Shown here: positions 19,074 to 27,864 of the stretch, one piece after another | Position numbering within the stretch: the first letter of the stretch is position 1 | Layout of the letters: each line of letters begins with the position of its first letter | From: Tritrichomonas musculus | Taxonomy: Eukaryota > Parabasalia > Tritrichomonadida > Tritrichomonadidae | DNA length: 64,000 bases | Reading direction: 5' to 3' | Assembly (NCBI GenBank): GCA_039105265.1 | Contig: JAPFFF010000044.1 | Coordinates: forward strand, 248,001 to 312,000 | The notes under the pieces: model-generated | Database searches by the model: none | Seen by the model: the letters and a program-made list of their open reading frames with translations, nothing else | Told to the model about the DNA's origin: nothing | Translations under genes and position numbers: made by a program

Positions 19074-20249
19074 TTAATCTGTTTTATTTTTTGGTAATCT
19101 GAAAGTTGATATATGTGTTTTTGGTTTGTTTTCTGACTTACTCTCATTAATCTTTGGTAAGTTTCCATTGGTTGCATTATTTGTTTCACTAGTTAAAGAT
19201 GATTTTTTTGGCTCTGCATTAAAATTAAAATTAGTACCTGTTGGAATATTAAATGTTGTGGGTTGAAAGTAATTCATTGGACTAAAGTTATTAGGATTTT
19301 GTTGTACAGAGCTTTGAGGTTTCATCCATGTATTTGAGGTCGATACATTGCTGAAAATAGAGCTCGGTAATGTCTCAACATCTGGTTTCATTGTAGTCGT
19401 ACTCTCGACTTCTTTATCCAAACCTTGTAACATAGATGGAACTGGAGGATTTATTTTTTTAGGTCTTATTTCATCATAATCATATTTATTATTGATATCG
19501 ACATTACTTGTTTCATATTTACCATCATTATCATTTTCTGAAATATCCATTAATGGTTCAAGGCTTTCAGGAGTTTCATTAAAATGGACTTTTAATAATG
19601 GACTTACATAATTAGATTTAAATACATTAATAACAGGAAAATGGTAATGCCAATTTTGAAATTCATATTTAAATTTTTTTAAATCAGCTTCCTCATCCAA
19701 ATTTCGTAATTCAACACGATTCCATTCATTCATAAAAGTTTCAGGTTTGAAACAAAGAAATATGTGTAACGGAAGTGGTTTGATTTTTCTATTTACATCT
19801 CCTTCGGAATCTAATTCAAAACAGAAATTATTTGTTTCTTTAATAGCATATTTATATCCACAATCTTCCATTAATACAATATATGATTTATTTAGTTCAT
19901 CAAACCATCTTTCAACAAATTTAATATCTGTATTTCCAATTTTGGAACCAATTTCAATAGAAATGACAAATTTTCTTTTTAAATAAGGACGTTTATTATC
20001 TAAGATGTTCATTTTTGTATTCATATCAACTTTCTTAGGTAAATTTAACAATATATTATCACCTTCCATAAAAACAAATAAATCTTGATAATTACTACTC
20101 AAATAGAAGTAAACTTTCTTATCTTTTTTATCAATATATGAATATAATGTGTGAGTTCTATCTAGAATAATAGCATCCTTATCAATTAAATTAGATTCTT
20201 GTTCTGCTGTTAATACTTCTTTATTTTTATCCTTTGTTTTACGTATCAT
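19074..20249 (-). CDS. Hypothetical protein with low-complexity tail, element B
   Basis: 391 residues. Residues 1-215 look folded and beta-rich (HTLYSYIDKKDKKVYFYL; KFVISIEIGSKIGN; LHIFLCFKPETFM). Residues 240-391 are an Asn/Pro/Ser/Thr-rich tail with little order. No family recognised. It is convergent with the large virion-like gene, nine bases away, and lies upstream of a small conserved gene and the integrase on the same strand. Confidence 0.5.
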   Translation of the reverse strand: MIRKTKDKNKEVLTAEQESNLIDKDAIILDRTHTLYSYIDKKDKKVYFYLSSNYQDLFVFMEGDNILLNLPKKVDMNTKMNILDNKRPYLKRKFVISIEIGSKIGNTDIKFVERWFDELNKSYIVLMEDCGYKYAIKETNNFCFELDSEGDVNRKIKPLPLHIFLCFKPETFMNEWNRVELRNLDEEADLKKFKYEFQNWHYHFPVINVFKSNYVSPLLKVHFNETPESLEPLMDISENDNDGKYETSNVDINNKYDYDEIRPKKINPPVPSMLQGLDKEVESTTTMKPDVETLPSSIFSNVSTSNTWMKPQSSVQQNPNNFSPMNYFQPTTFNIPTGTNFNFNAEPKKSSLTSETNNATNGNLPKINESKSENKPKTHISTFRLPKNKTD

Positions 20250-20290
20250 TTTTCATTTGGAACAAAAATAATAAGGCCTAAATGGCTATT

Positions 20291-20307
20291 CAACAACTAC
20301 GTTGTTG
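20291..20307. repeat. Triloop hairpin CAACAAC-TAC-GTTGTTG
   Basis: A perfect 7-bp stem with a 3-nt loop in the short gap between two minus-strand genes (20249 and 20350). It lies downstream of the small gene 20350-20691, so it could act on its RNA 3' end. Same design as the other mini-hairpins of B. Confidence 0.8.
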
Positions 20308-20349
20308 GGCATGAAATGTTCGGTGCCTGGCAAACAAAAAAAAACCTAT

Positions 20350-20691
20350 TTAAAAGATTAATAGGCAACTCATTACAAAAGCAGATGGTTCAATTGAGTT
20401 CCCATATAAATCTGTGAACCAAATTTTAAAATTACGTTCATGACCAAGGAATTCATATTTTCGATATTTAGTTTGACGTCTGTTTGCCAACATAATGAAA
20501 CAATCACAATAACCATCTTGTTGTACAATATCAGAGTGTACCATCAAATCACCAACAAGAGTATCTTTAACAATTGCTCCAACATACTGTACAACAATAA
20601 ATTTCTTGTTTCGACTTGATACAAATTCACTTGGTAAAGTAAATTCTTTATCTTGAGTGTGAAAATAGCGTTTTGTAACTGGTTGCTTCAT
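20350..20691 (-). CDS. Small conserved protein with KIWFTD motif, element B
   Basis: About 113 residues from the ATG at 20691 (MKQPVTKRYF). This start is preferred over an earlier ATG at 20727 because it lines up with the homologue at 59051 in element C and removes an overlap with the integrase gene. Shared blocks are EFVSSRNKKFIVVQY, HSDIVQQD and KYEFLGHERNFKIWFTD. It looks beta-rich and could be a small jelly-roll or minor capsid protein; that is inference. In C its homologue follows the capsid gene. Confidence 0.6.
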   Translation of the reverse strand: MKQPVTKRYFHTQDKEFTLPSEFVSSRNKKFIVVQYVGAIVKDTLVGDLMVHSDIVQQDGYCDCFIMLANRRQTKYRKYEFLGHERNFKIWFTDLYGNSIEPSAFVMSCLLIF

Positions 20692-20713
20692 TGAGTAAAC
20701 ATCTTTTTTTATC

Positions 20714-22126
20714 TCATTTGTCAACATTTATTATGAAATACTCTTTATAATCTTCATTGAGGTCTTCGATAGAATCACAAACAAATTTCGTGTAAATAAT
20801 TGGAATTTCAATAATTGCTTTCTCATCATCAGTTTTGGCAATTCTACCTTTCTCAGATTTCTCATAGGGAACTAGACCATCCTTTGTCTTATCAAATGTG
20901 AGATATGGATTTAACAATCTACATTTAACATTTCCGTTTTGATAACAAATGAACTCAGCTATTTCATTGAAAACTCTTCTCCTTTTTTCATGCTTTTTTT
21001 GAGTCTTACCTTTATCAAGATGTATCAAAATAATGTTTCCACGTTTGTAATTAAGCAAGCCTTTCAATTTCTGTTTGTCATTTATCTTTCTCAATTTCAT
21101 TTTCATCATTCGAATATACCTCCATTCCAAATCAACATTGTTTTGAACTTGAACTGGAGAATAATATATCCATTTTGTTGGTGGAACCAATCCAGAACCT
21201 TGATATTCAGATAATTCATCTTCATTATAATCATAATTCCGAAATCTCAATGAATTGTGAGGAGTGTTATTATAGAAGTTCACCATTTGTCTCATGAGAT
21301 TATAATCAGCAATTCTTCGATTATCCATTCCGAAGGCATTTCTAAGAGTTCTAATTACAGCATCAACATTTTTATGAGCGAGAGCGTAAGGGGAAGATTG
21401 AATTACAAATTTGACTGGATAATAATCATTGATATCGTCAATTTTCAACTCAATTTTTGAGATTGGTGACTTGATAACATTTTTATATCCACTTTTTTTC
21501 AAAAATGCTATTAACGTTTTCAAATTAGTATTGAACAATATTTCATTTCTAACTTGATTTCTTAGCTCAGGTTTATAATTGTATGCTTCTTGTAAATCAT
21601 TTGAGATATCTGTTTTGAGAATTACTTTTGTATTATCTTTCAATACAATACATTCATCTTTTAAACTAACAAATCCAGATTCACCATCACATTTAATGGT
21701 TCGAAATTCAAACTTAGGATTCTTTTCAACAACTCGTTTTAAAGTTTTGGCTATTTCACTTTTATTTGACATTGGTTCCACAATTAGATATCTAGTATTT
21801 ACATTTATCAAAACGAGATAGATTTGCTCTTGTTTAATTGGATGTTCAACATCTGCATAATAATGTGAGAACATCAAATCAGCTTCCCAAGTTCCAGGTT
21901 CATTTGAGAAATTTGGTTTTGACATTTTTTTGCATGCTTTGAGTTTGAAATCAGGTATGAAAGGTTCTGTTTTAATGTTATTCTTGAAAACAGGTTGTAA
22001 ATCAGTTTCAACGTCTCGCCCTGCGAGCTCGAGCTCTGCGAGATATTTGTATTTCGATTTGAATGGGTATTTCAATAATGAAGGATATTCTTTATCATAA
22101 ATTCTGAGAGATTTAGTTTTTGACAT
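20714..22126 (-). CDS. Retroviral-type integrase (rve), element B
   Basis: 470 residues. The rve core starts near WEADLMFSHYYAD (about residue 80), continues with YLVLINVNTRYLIVEPM, TIKCDGESGF and, after an inserted stretch, AHKNVDAVIRTLRNAFG and FYNNTPHNSLRF near 290. A basic C-terminal region and a chromodomain-like tail follow. In Mavericks this enzyme joins the element ends to host DNA, making 6-bp duplications. An in-frame G+C-rich hairpin cluster is at 22015-22041 in the N-terminal part. It lies 80 bases from the end of the capsid gene. Confidence 0.85.
   Translation of the reverse strand: MSKTKSLRIYDKEYPSLLKYPFKSKYKYLAELELAGRDVETDLQPVFKNNIKTEPFIPDFKLKACKKMSKPNFSNEPGTWEADLMFSHYYADVEHPIKQEQIYLVLINVNTRYLIVEPMSNKSEIAKTLKRVVEKNPKFEFRTIKCDGESGFVSLKDECIVLKDNTKVILKTDISNDLQEAYNYKPELRNQVRNEILFNTNLKTLIAFLKKSGYKNVIKSPISKIELKIDDINDYYPVKFVIQSSPYALAHKNVDAVIRTLRNAFGMDNRRIADYNLMRQMVNFYNNTPHNSLRFRNYDYNEDELSEYQGSGLVPPTKWIYYSPVQVQNNVDLEWRYIRMMKMKLRKINDKQKLKGLLNYKRGNIILIHLDKGKTQKKHEKRRRVFNEIAEFICYQNGNVKCRLLNPYLTFDKTKDGLVPYEKSEKGRIAKTDDEKAIIEIPIIYTKFVCDSIEDLNEDYKEYFIINVDK
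22015..22027. repeat. In-frame triloop hairpin CTCGC-CCT-GCGAG
   Basis: A 13-base palindrome in the integrase gene, followed at once by CTCGAGCTCTGCGAG. The segment GAGCTCTGCGAG also occurs in the ATPase gene near 26460, beside another CTCGC-TCT-GCGAG hairpin (26426-26438). So two genes of B carry the same palindromic material. Confidence 0.8.
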
Positions 22127-22206
22127 TTATTATCGAAAAGGACCCAAATCAAGTGCAAAAAAAAATATCCAGAATTAGTTTGATAAATTAGATTGATAAA
22201 TTAGAT

Positions 22207-24081
22207 TTACTGATTTACTTGTGAACCAGCTGGTGTTTCATCATCAACATATTCTAAACCATTCAAACTCAATTTGAAATATGTATCTCTTGTCAAAATT
22301 AATTGACTTGGGGGCGGATGAACAATGTTACCACTTGGTTCTAAAATGTTGTAATAAGTGTCATTCTCACCTGTGTGAATTGGTTGACCATTTACTTGAA
22401 CCTGAATATTACCAAATCCACCGTCCAATCCATCATAACAATAACCAGCTGAAGCTCGTTCAGTTTGAATATTGAAAACAAATGAAGTTGCATCGGAAAG
22501 GGTATTTTTGTATCTATTTCCATGAGAATCATTTTTGGGCATGGTGAATGAATCTTCAAATTCCTTTGTGCATTGAAGTGTAATCCCATCAAGGTCTCCA
22601 GCGGTTAATTGATTTTCAAAGAATCTTGCGCCAATTGTGTCAACATTTTCATCTGGGAAGTTCTTTCCACCAATGTTTAAATAACAATTTTGGTAAACCG
22701 GATTCTCAAAAACAGTTAAATCATTATGATGCTTTGGAAATAGTAATGACATTGTCGTAACATTAATTAATGGTATATTCAATGTTGATTTGATTCCATT
22801 TGAAGCTGCTGCTATAGGAAATGCATGATATTCAATTTTCTGAGATGGAATTATGATTCCTTCACGAAGAATATTTTCAATACCCTGTCTAGTAGATTCA
22901 CATACACCATAACCTTGCATATTTGATTTGCAAAGTGTGATTGTCATTTGATTGCATGTCAATGTTGCAACTCCATTTGAATATTCAATGTCATGATAAT
23001 TTGATTCCAAAATTTTAACAGTATCTCCTGGTGCTAAAGGAACATCAGGATTATGTGCAGCAACCATTTCAGCAAATGGACCTTTATTTACATCAGATTC
23101 ACGAACATCAAATTTGGTATAATCCTCTGGAGTATAATGGAATACAACTTCTTTTGGAGTCTCATCTTCTGCAACAGGTGCTCCAGCATGCATTCTCTGA
23201 TATTTGATTGAAAGAGTTTGGTCAAAAACAGCTGGTATAGTTGCTTCATTACCAATTTGTGTGAATTGACGTTTGAGCTTACCGCGAACCTTTAAATCAC
23301 GAAGTTTATCCAATTCATCAGCGGAAACAGTTTCATCATCTTCAAGGAAAGCCTTTGTTTCAGCAACAACATATGGGTCAATTACTGCCCAAACCAAACC
23401 AGCAGAAGTAACTTGAAAACGAATTGATAAATCACCAATAATTCCATTTGGAAACAAATCGAAAGCTTGAAGGGCAAGTAAATCATCAAATGGAAGGTTC
23501 AAATCAAATTCAACTTGTGTTTTACCACTTTCTTTGAAATCCATTAGATTAACATATGTACCAGCCATTGTTTGAGAATATTGTGAAATATTTTCCCATA
23601 ATGAATGAACAAACCTACGACGCTTTTTTTCAGTTTCAGGTTTAAGAGCTGAATACAAAAATCCTTCTCGAACACATTCGTTTTGCTGATATCCAACATT
23701 AACGTTATTATGTAAGATTTCCAGTCTGTCCAATAATTGATTTGAAGACTTAAGTCCAACAAATAATTTGTAGAAGTGTTGTGGGTCTTCGATTGAACGT
23801 AATTTGGCAAGGTCTGTGTTGAGTTGTAAATCCAATTTGACATGAAATGTTAAGAATCCTTTATCAACATCAGAAATGAAGTGGTCTGGATGCGTTAAAC
23901 TGATTTGAGAATATTGTCCTTGATGAAATGGTGCAGGTTGGTCATGACAGTCAACAGTTCTGAATGAAAATGAGCGTGTACCATCATTAGTATTAATCAT
24001 TTCACGCATCTTATTAAATGTATCAAGAACGTTTCCTGCTTCAATTTTGTAATTATGTGCTCTTTCGTTGCGATACAACAT
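22207..24081 (-). CDS. Major capsid protein, double jelly-roll type, element B
   Basis: About 624 residues from the ATG at 24081 (MLYRNERAHNY). It aligns with the capsid proteins of A and C: QGQYSQISLTHPDHF near 60, HVKLDLQLNTDL, KLFVGLKSSNQLLDRLEI, ECVREGFLYSALKP, SLWENISQYSQTMAGTYV, then SLLFPKHHNDLTVFENPVYQN and a C-terminal NGQPIHTGENDTYYN. The C-terminal strand pattern matches C most closely (PLYRGANDTYYN). It is the shell protein of a Maverick virion. It is divergent from the small gene at 24133. Confidence 0.88.
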   Translation of the reverse strand: MLYRNERAHNYKIEAGNVLDTFNKMREMINTNDGTRSFSFRTVDCHDQPAPFHQGQYSQISLTHPDHFISDVDKGFLTFHVKLDLQLNTDLAKLRSIEDPQHFYKLFVGLKSSNQLLDRLEILHNNVNVGYQQNECVREGFLYSALKPETEKKRRRFVHSLWENISQYSQTMAGTYVNLMDFKESGKTQVEFDLNLPFDDLLALQAFDLFPNGIIGDLSIRFQVTSAGLVWAVIDPYVVAETKAFLEDDETVSADELDKLRDLKVRGKLKRQFTQIGNEATIPAVFDQTLSIKYQRMHAGAPVAEDETPKEVVFHYTPEDYTKFDVRESDVNKGPFAEMVAAHNPDVPLAPGDTVKILESNYHDIEYSNGVATLTCNQMTITLCKSNMQGYGVCESTRQGIENILREGIIIPSQKIEYHAFPIAAASNGIKSTLNIPLINVTTMSLLFPKHHNDLTVFENPVYQNCYLNIGGKNFPDENVDTIGARFFENQLTAGDLDGITLQCTKEFEDSFTMPKNDSHGNRYKNTLSDATSFVFNIQTERASAGYCYDGLDGGFGNIQVQVNGQPIHTGENDTYYNILEPSGNIVHPPPSQLILTRDTYFKLSLNGLEYVDDETPAGSQVNQ

Positions 24082-24132
24082 TTTGAATAACAAAAAAAGT
24101 ACTATTATGGGTCTTTTTTCATAATGAAAACA

Positions 24133-24387
24133 ATGGGCATCGGAATCTTCAAAAAAATGAAAAACGCTTTTAAATCTGTAGGTAATACCATAAAGAATGT
24201 TGCAACTAAGGTTGGTAAAGCACTTCCCAAAGTTGTTGAAGTTGGTAAAAAAGTAACTAATGCTGTAAAACCTGTTTTGGGTGGAATACCTCTTATTGGT
24301 GATGCTGTTAGAGCAATTGATACAGGATTAAATTTTGCTGACAAAGGTCTTAAAATTGGTAAAAGTTTAATTGATGAAGTCACGTAA
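24133..24387 (+). CDS. Gly/Val-rich amphipathic small virion-like protein, element B
   Basis: About 84 residues from the ATG at 24133 (MGIGIFKKM). Relatives in A (494), C (56898) and D (60974) support an MG- or MA-type start, and this start leaves 51 bases to the opposite capsid gene. It alternates basic and hydrophobic residues (NTIKNVATKVGKALPKV), then GGIPLIGDAVRAIDTGL. A minor virion or membrane-active role is inferred. A triloop hairpin follows its stop at 24396-24410. Confidence 0.65.
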   Translation: MGIGIFKKMKNAFKSVGNTIKNVATKVGKALPKVVEVGKKVTNAVKPVLGGIPLIGDAVRAIDTGLNFADKGLKIGKSLIDEVT

Positions 24388-24395
24388 GTGCCTGA

Positions 24396-24410
24396 GAACA
24401 CTTTGTGTTC
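24396..24410 (+). repeat. Triloop hairpin GAACAC-TTT-GTGTTC after a stop codon
   Basis: A perfect 6-bp stem with a TTT loop, nine bases after the gene 24133-24387. It could shape the RNA 3' end, or be one of the mobile mini-hairpins of B. Confidence 0.75.
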
Positions 24411-24452
24411 GAAGTCGCATGAAAATGATTAAATTGTATTTTTTTATTTTAA

Positions 24453-24914
24453 ATGGATTTGAAAGTAATTAATGAAATAACTACTGAAATAAAGAATTTT
24501 AAATCAATTGAGGAGTTCAATCTGTACTATCAGAAACACAAAGATGATATGAACAACCAGACAACTCAATATCTAAATCGGGTTTACAAAATTGTTACAC
24601 CAGATGGTGTTGAATACAGAATCACAAAAAAGAATTGTCAAAAAGAAGGTACAAAACGAGTTGGGGGAGATATATTTTTAAAGAAAGTTGTCAAAACTAA
24701 TGAATTGAAAGAACTTGAACAAGATGTTATTAAAGCTGATATTGAGAATCTCAAAAGTATGTTCTCACAAAATTTGTCAACTTTTGATAACGAGATTAAA
24801 GATTTGAAACAAAGCTATGAACTCAAATTCACAGCATTAGATAAAAAAATTGCTGAATTAACCAATACTGTAAATCAGATTGCCAAATATATTAACCAAC
24901 AAATGTTGGATTAG
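24453..24914 (+). CDS. Small coiled-coil protein, element B
   Basis: 153 residues. The N-terminal part (NFKSIEEFNLYYQKHKDDM, NRVYKIVTPDG, YRITKKN, DIFLKKVVK) matches the gene at 56489 in C (TPDEFNLWYAKNKDEI, GYRITKIKGVLCLKKAV). The C-terminal 60 residues form a heptad coil (LKQSYELKFTALDKKIAEL). It follows the Gly-rich small gene, as do its counterparts, so it may be a minor virion protein. Function unknown. Confidence 0.6.
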   Translation: MDLKVINEITTEIKNFKSIEEFNLYYQKHKDDMNNQTTQYLNRVYKIVTPDGVEYRITKKNCQKEGTKRVGGDIFLKKVVKTNELKELEQDVIKADIENLKSMFSQNLSTFDNEIKDLKQSYELKFTALDKKIAELTNTVNQIAKYINQQMLD

Positions 24915-24949
24915 ATTTCGCAGCTTGCTCAAGCTAAAATATAAATATT

Positions 24950-25216
24950 TTAGATTTTATCGCATCGAGGGACAACTGAATGATTTAATGAATAAGTGTG
25001 AAAATTCAATTTTTTTGTTGTTGATACTTGAGGTTCATGTTGAATACTTCCTTTATCCTCATATTTCTTAACAGTTGGTGCAGAATTAATTCTGGTACGT
25101 TCTTTTTGCATTTTAAGTTGTAATCTATCGTAGTGATTCATTCTTTTATCATCATGAATGGTTCGTTTTTGTTCGTAACTCGTAGAGTTTGAACTCACTT
25201 GTGAGTGAAAGGACAT
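24950..25216 (-). CDS. Hypothetical small protein, element B
   Basis: 88 residues, polar, with a basic stretch (HYDRLQLKMQKERTRIN) and no recognisable family. It is divergent from the coiled-coil gene at 25232 with only 15 bases between the two ATGs, a spacing seen at other divergent pairs in this element, which supports it being expressed. Confidence 0.4.
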   Translation of the reverse strand: MSFHSQVSSNSTSYEQKRTIHDDKRMNHYDRLQLKMQKERTRINSAPTVKKYEDKGSIQHEPQVSTTKKLNFHTYSLNHSVVPRCDKI

Positions 25217-25231
25217 TTTTGCTTCGATTAA

Positions 25232-25462
25232 ATGTCTGAATTAAACGAATATAAGAAGGAGATTCCTGAACTTAAACGTATCAAACGAACCCTCAAAGAA
25301 AAATGTTATGATTACAAGCAACATCTAAATAATGTCAAATCTGGAATGCTTGGTTCCAGTGGGCTTGCTGTTCGTGAATCATTAATTGAAGATATTAATT
25401 CATTAAAGGAAAAAGTAAAAAAATTGGAAAACGAATTGAATGAATTAGCTAACAAGGATTGA
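25232..25462 (+). CDS. Short coiled-coil protein, element B
   Basis: 76 residues, almost all heptad coil: IPELKRIKRTLKEKCYDY at the start and SLKEKVKKLENELNELANK at the end, with a short Gly/Ser break (GMLGSSGLAV) in the middle. It probably folds as a helical hairpin or dimer. Function unknown. It lies between a hypothetical gene and the conserved DEDxGC gene. Confidence 0.5.
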   Translation: MSELNEYKKEIPELKRIKRTLKEKCYDYKQHLNNVKSGMLGSSGLAVRESLIEDINSLKEKVKKLENELNELANKD

Positions 25463-25499
25463 GTAATCTACGAATAAAGGTTTTTTTAGATTGAAATCA

Positions 25500-26156
25500 A
25501 TGTCGAATGTATTACGGAAAGCAAGAATATTAAGTTCTGAAAATGATGCTTCGGTAAAACAGAGCCAAGAAACTAATGTTGAAATCAAAATCAAACCTCA
25601 ACATACGATTCCTCAACAAGCACATCCAGTTTATTATCCAAACATTCCTCAAATGCAACCCCAAATGACTCCTCAAACAAGGGACATAAATTTTACTATA
25701 CCGGAGGAGAATTCACAGTCTCAATTTCAACCTCCAACAAACAATCTTTCCCAAGACCATGGAATTGCAGATTTGGGAAACCACATAGTGGCTGAGGGCG
25801 GTTCCACCGACGTAGTCGAAGCCCGAAATGAGATTGAAGACTTAACTGTTAAGAACAAATTTTTAGAAACACTTCTTTCAATTTATGAATTAAATCCACT
25901 TCGTGTAAATAATTACTTGGTTTGTCACTCAAATTCATTGATGGAATTAATTAAAATACTAACACATGCTGATAAAGTTGAACTTATTATTGATGAAGAT
26001 TCTGGATGTACGGGATGTGTATCGAAGAATAAATATTTAGAAATCCAACGAATTCTTGTCACAAAAGATGGTAAATCAAATGATTTGAAATATGGTTACA
26101 ATGATGTTTATGCACAACTTGTTCGATATGGTATTTCACTTAAATTATGTGTTTAA
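25500..26156 (+). CDS. Conserved Maverick protein with C-terminal DEDxGC motif, element B
   Basis: About 218 residues from the ATG at 25500 (MSNVLRKARILSSEND). The start matches that of the C homologue (MTLRQARILSSETD). A Pro/Gln-rich linker is followed by DHGIADLGN (DRGIADLGN in C), a helical part (FLETLLSIYELNPLRVNNYLV), VELIIDEDSGCTGC, an ILVTKDGKSNDLKYGYN block and SLKLCV at the end. Three elements carry it, so it is probably a core protein. Its linker includes a palindromic block at 25800-25818. Confidence 0.65.
   Translation: MSNVLRKARILSSENDASVKQSQETNVEIKIKPQHTIPQQAHPVYYPNIPQMQPQMTPQTRDINFTIPEENSQSQFQPPTNNLSQDHGIADLGNHIVAEGGSTDVVEARNEIEDLTVKNKFLETLLSIYELNPLRVNNYLVCHSNSLMELIKILTHADKVELIIDEDSGCTGCVSKNKYLEIQRILVTKDGKSNDLKYGYNDVYAQLVRYGISLKLCV
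25800..25818 (+). repeat. In-frame palindromic block, 19 bases, copy 1
   Basis: Two overlapping triloop hairpins, GGT-TCC-ACC and CGAC-GTA-GTCG, inside the gene 25500-26156. The exact reverse complement lies at 26441-26459 inside the neighbouring ATPase gene. Both are in frame. Confidence 0.9.
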
Positions 26157-26166
26157 ATTTATTCAA

Positions 26167-26298
26167 ATGATTTCTGAAATTCTTTTGGGAACTATTTTGG
26201 TTGTTCATGTTATTGAATTGTGTGTAATAATTACTGTTTTCAAAGAAGATGAACCCCCTAAACTCACAGAGGAGATGCGCTCGAAGCTTTACTCATAA
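26167..26298 (+). CDS. Short single-pass membrane protein, element B
   Basis: 43 residues from the ATG at 26167. A hydrophobic helix (ILLGTILVVHVIELCVIITV) spans residues 5-24, followed by a charged tail (KEDEPPKLTEEMRSKL). It fills the gap between the DEDxGC gene and the ATPase, on the same strand, with ten and three bases on either side. This tight fit supports a real gene. A role at a membrane during virion assembly or release is only a guess. Confidence 0.5.
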   Translation: MISEILLGTILVVHVIELCVIITVFKEDEPPKLTEEMRSKLYS

Positions 26299-26301
26299 TA
26301 A

Positions 26302-27264
26302 ATGAAACCCAGCAAATTTGATTACAAAACAATATTTTTTTCAGATACTTCTGACTATGATGATGACTTTGAGTCATTCGAAGAACACAAGATGATTATG
26401 AAGCCTATTATGATTGAAAAGCCCTCTCGCTCTGCGAGCTCGACTACGTCGGTGGAACCGAGCTCTGCGAGATTTGATATTGATTTTGAAATGAATCGAG
26501 CGTACAAAAAAAATGAATCAAAAATAATGTCAGAATCTATTCGTCCAATTGGTCCTGGAATCTATGCTAATTATAATTCGTTAAACATTATTGTTGGAGC
26601 CCAGGGTAAAGGTAAATCACACATTGTATTAAGAGATATAATTCAAATATCTCGATTGAAGGAGTCAAATGTACATCAAATTGTGTATATTAGCAAGAAT
26701 GGAGTTATAAATGATTCTACATTTGAAGCTCAACGCGAATTGATAAATTTACCTGTGAAAGTTGTTTCCGACACAAATGCTGAAGCTTATTTGAAAGAAT
26801 TGGATTTATGGAAGGAATTATATATTAAATATACTTCTGTTGGGAGGATTACGATTAACGAAGATAAACTACAAAAAATGTTTCAATTCCTTAATATCAA
26901 TAAACTTGGAAAACCTAATGTGCCATTAAATACAATAATTCTGTGTGAAGACTTCATTAAATCGAAATTGTTAAAATCTGCTTACTTCACAAATTATATA
27001 ACTCAATTGAGACACAAACATTCAATCGTTTATGTGAACGTTCAATTCTTCAAAGCGATTCCAACAGATTATAAGAATAATTGTACTTCATTCTTTATTT
27101 TCAATGGATTCTCAAGGCAGAAGATGTCGTATATATATCAACAAGTTGTTATGCCAGTTGAATTTGAAGATTTGTGGAGACAATATAATCGAATGAAGAA
27201 TCATGATTTTGTTTTGGTGAATACACGAGAAGGAAGTATTGAATTTATAAGATTCAACCAGTAA
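26302..27264 (+). CDS. Packaging ATPase (FtsK/A32-like), element B
   Basis: 320 residues. Walker A GAQGKGKSH near residue 100, followed by IVYISKNGVIND, and the Walker B strand NTIILCEDF near 212, then YITQLRHKHSIVYVNVQFF near 235. The layout matches the ATPases of C (55525) and A/D. It is the DNA-packaging motor of the Maverick virion. The N-terminal 90 residues are a poorly conserved lead containing an in-frame Ser-rich stretch encoded by a G+C-rich hairpin cluster (26426-26471). Confidence 0.87.
   Translation: MKPSKFDYKTIFFSDTSDYDDDFESFEEHKMIMKPIMIEKPSRSASSTTSVEPSSARFDIDFEMNRAYKKNESKIMSESIRPIGPGIYANYNSLNIIVGAQGKGKSHIVLRDIIQISRLKESNVHQIVYISKNGVINDSTFEAQRELINLPVKVVSDTNAEAYLKELDLWKELYIKYTSVGRITINEDKLQKMFQFLNINKLGKPNVPLNTIILCEDFIKSKLLKSAYFTNYITQLRHKHSIVYVNVQFFKAIPTDYKNNCTSFFIFNGFSRQKMSYIYQQVVMPVEFEDLWRQYNRMKNHDFVLVNTREGSIEFIRFNQ
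26426..26459 (+). repeat. In-frame hairpin cluster including the 19-base block, copy 2
   Basis: CTCGC-TCT-GCGAG at 26426-26438 is followed by CGAC-TAC-GTCG and GGT-GGA-ACC at 26441-26459. The latter 19 bases are the exact reverse complement of 25800-25818. The cluster encodes a Ser/Thr-rich stretch in the variable N-terminus of the ATPase and is far richer in G+C than the gene around it. Confidence 0.88.
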
Positions 27265-27354
27265 GCACAAAAAAAATATTTTGGCTATGCTAAATCCGCT
27301 AGGAACCATACACAATTAACAGTTAACTGTTAAATAGACAAAAAAATATTCAAT

Positions 27355-27816
27355 TTATTCGTCAAGAACAATATCTTGATGGTTTCCTTTAAATATTTGT
27401 GGTTCAGGTATTTCATATTTCTCGCGAAGTTTCAAAATCATTTCTTGATTTGATTTGTTAATTCGTTCAATTGAATAATTGTAAAACGAATGTTCTTTAA
27501 ATGTTTGAACATCTGTGTTACCATTAACAAATGTTTCAAAAGAATTTATGTTAATCCTTCGTCGGAGATTTGATGTTAGAATTACATGTTCAAGATTCAT
27601 ATCTTTCAATTGATTTGGATAAATTCGTGTGATTTTTTTGTCAACGTTTGTTAATGAAATGTATAACACACGAACAAGGTAAGTACCTTTTCCGATATTA
27701 ATTGGAAATCGTTCACAAAGTAATGTAAAATCACATTTTTGATATTCATCTGGATTTGGAAGTAATGAGATTAATGAATTGATGTATTCATATACTCGAA
27801 GGTTGGTTGTTGTCAT
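27355..27816 (-). CDS. Hypothetical protein, element B
   Basis: 153 residues, folded-looking with alternating strands and helices (VYEYINSLISLLPNPDEY; YLVRVLYISLTNVDKK; LEHVILTSNLRRRIN). No known family. Convergent with the ATPase gene. It lies at the head of a block of minus-strand genes with the HNH and KilA-N-like genes. Confidence 0.45.
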   Translation of the reverse strand: MTTTNLRVYEYINSLISLLPNPDEYQKCDFTLLCERFPINIGKGTYLVRVLYISLTNVDKKITRIYPNQLKDMNLEHVILTSNLRRRININSFETFVNGNTDVQTFKEHSFYNYSIERINKSNQEMILKLREKYEIPEPQIFKGNHQDIVLDE

Positions 27817-27864
27817 TTGATTACAAAATAAAAAATTGAAAATAAATTTTAAAAATTGAGTTTC

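Noticed and set aside
20691-20727. Earlier start (20727) for the KIWFTD gene of B
   Set aside because: The homologue in C begins at the position equivalent to 20691, and the earlier start would overlap the integrase gene.
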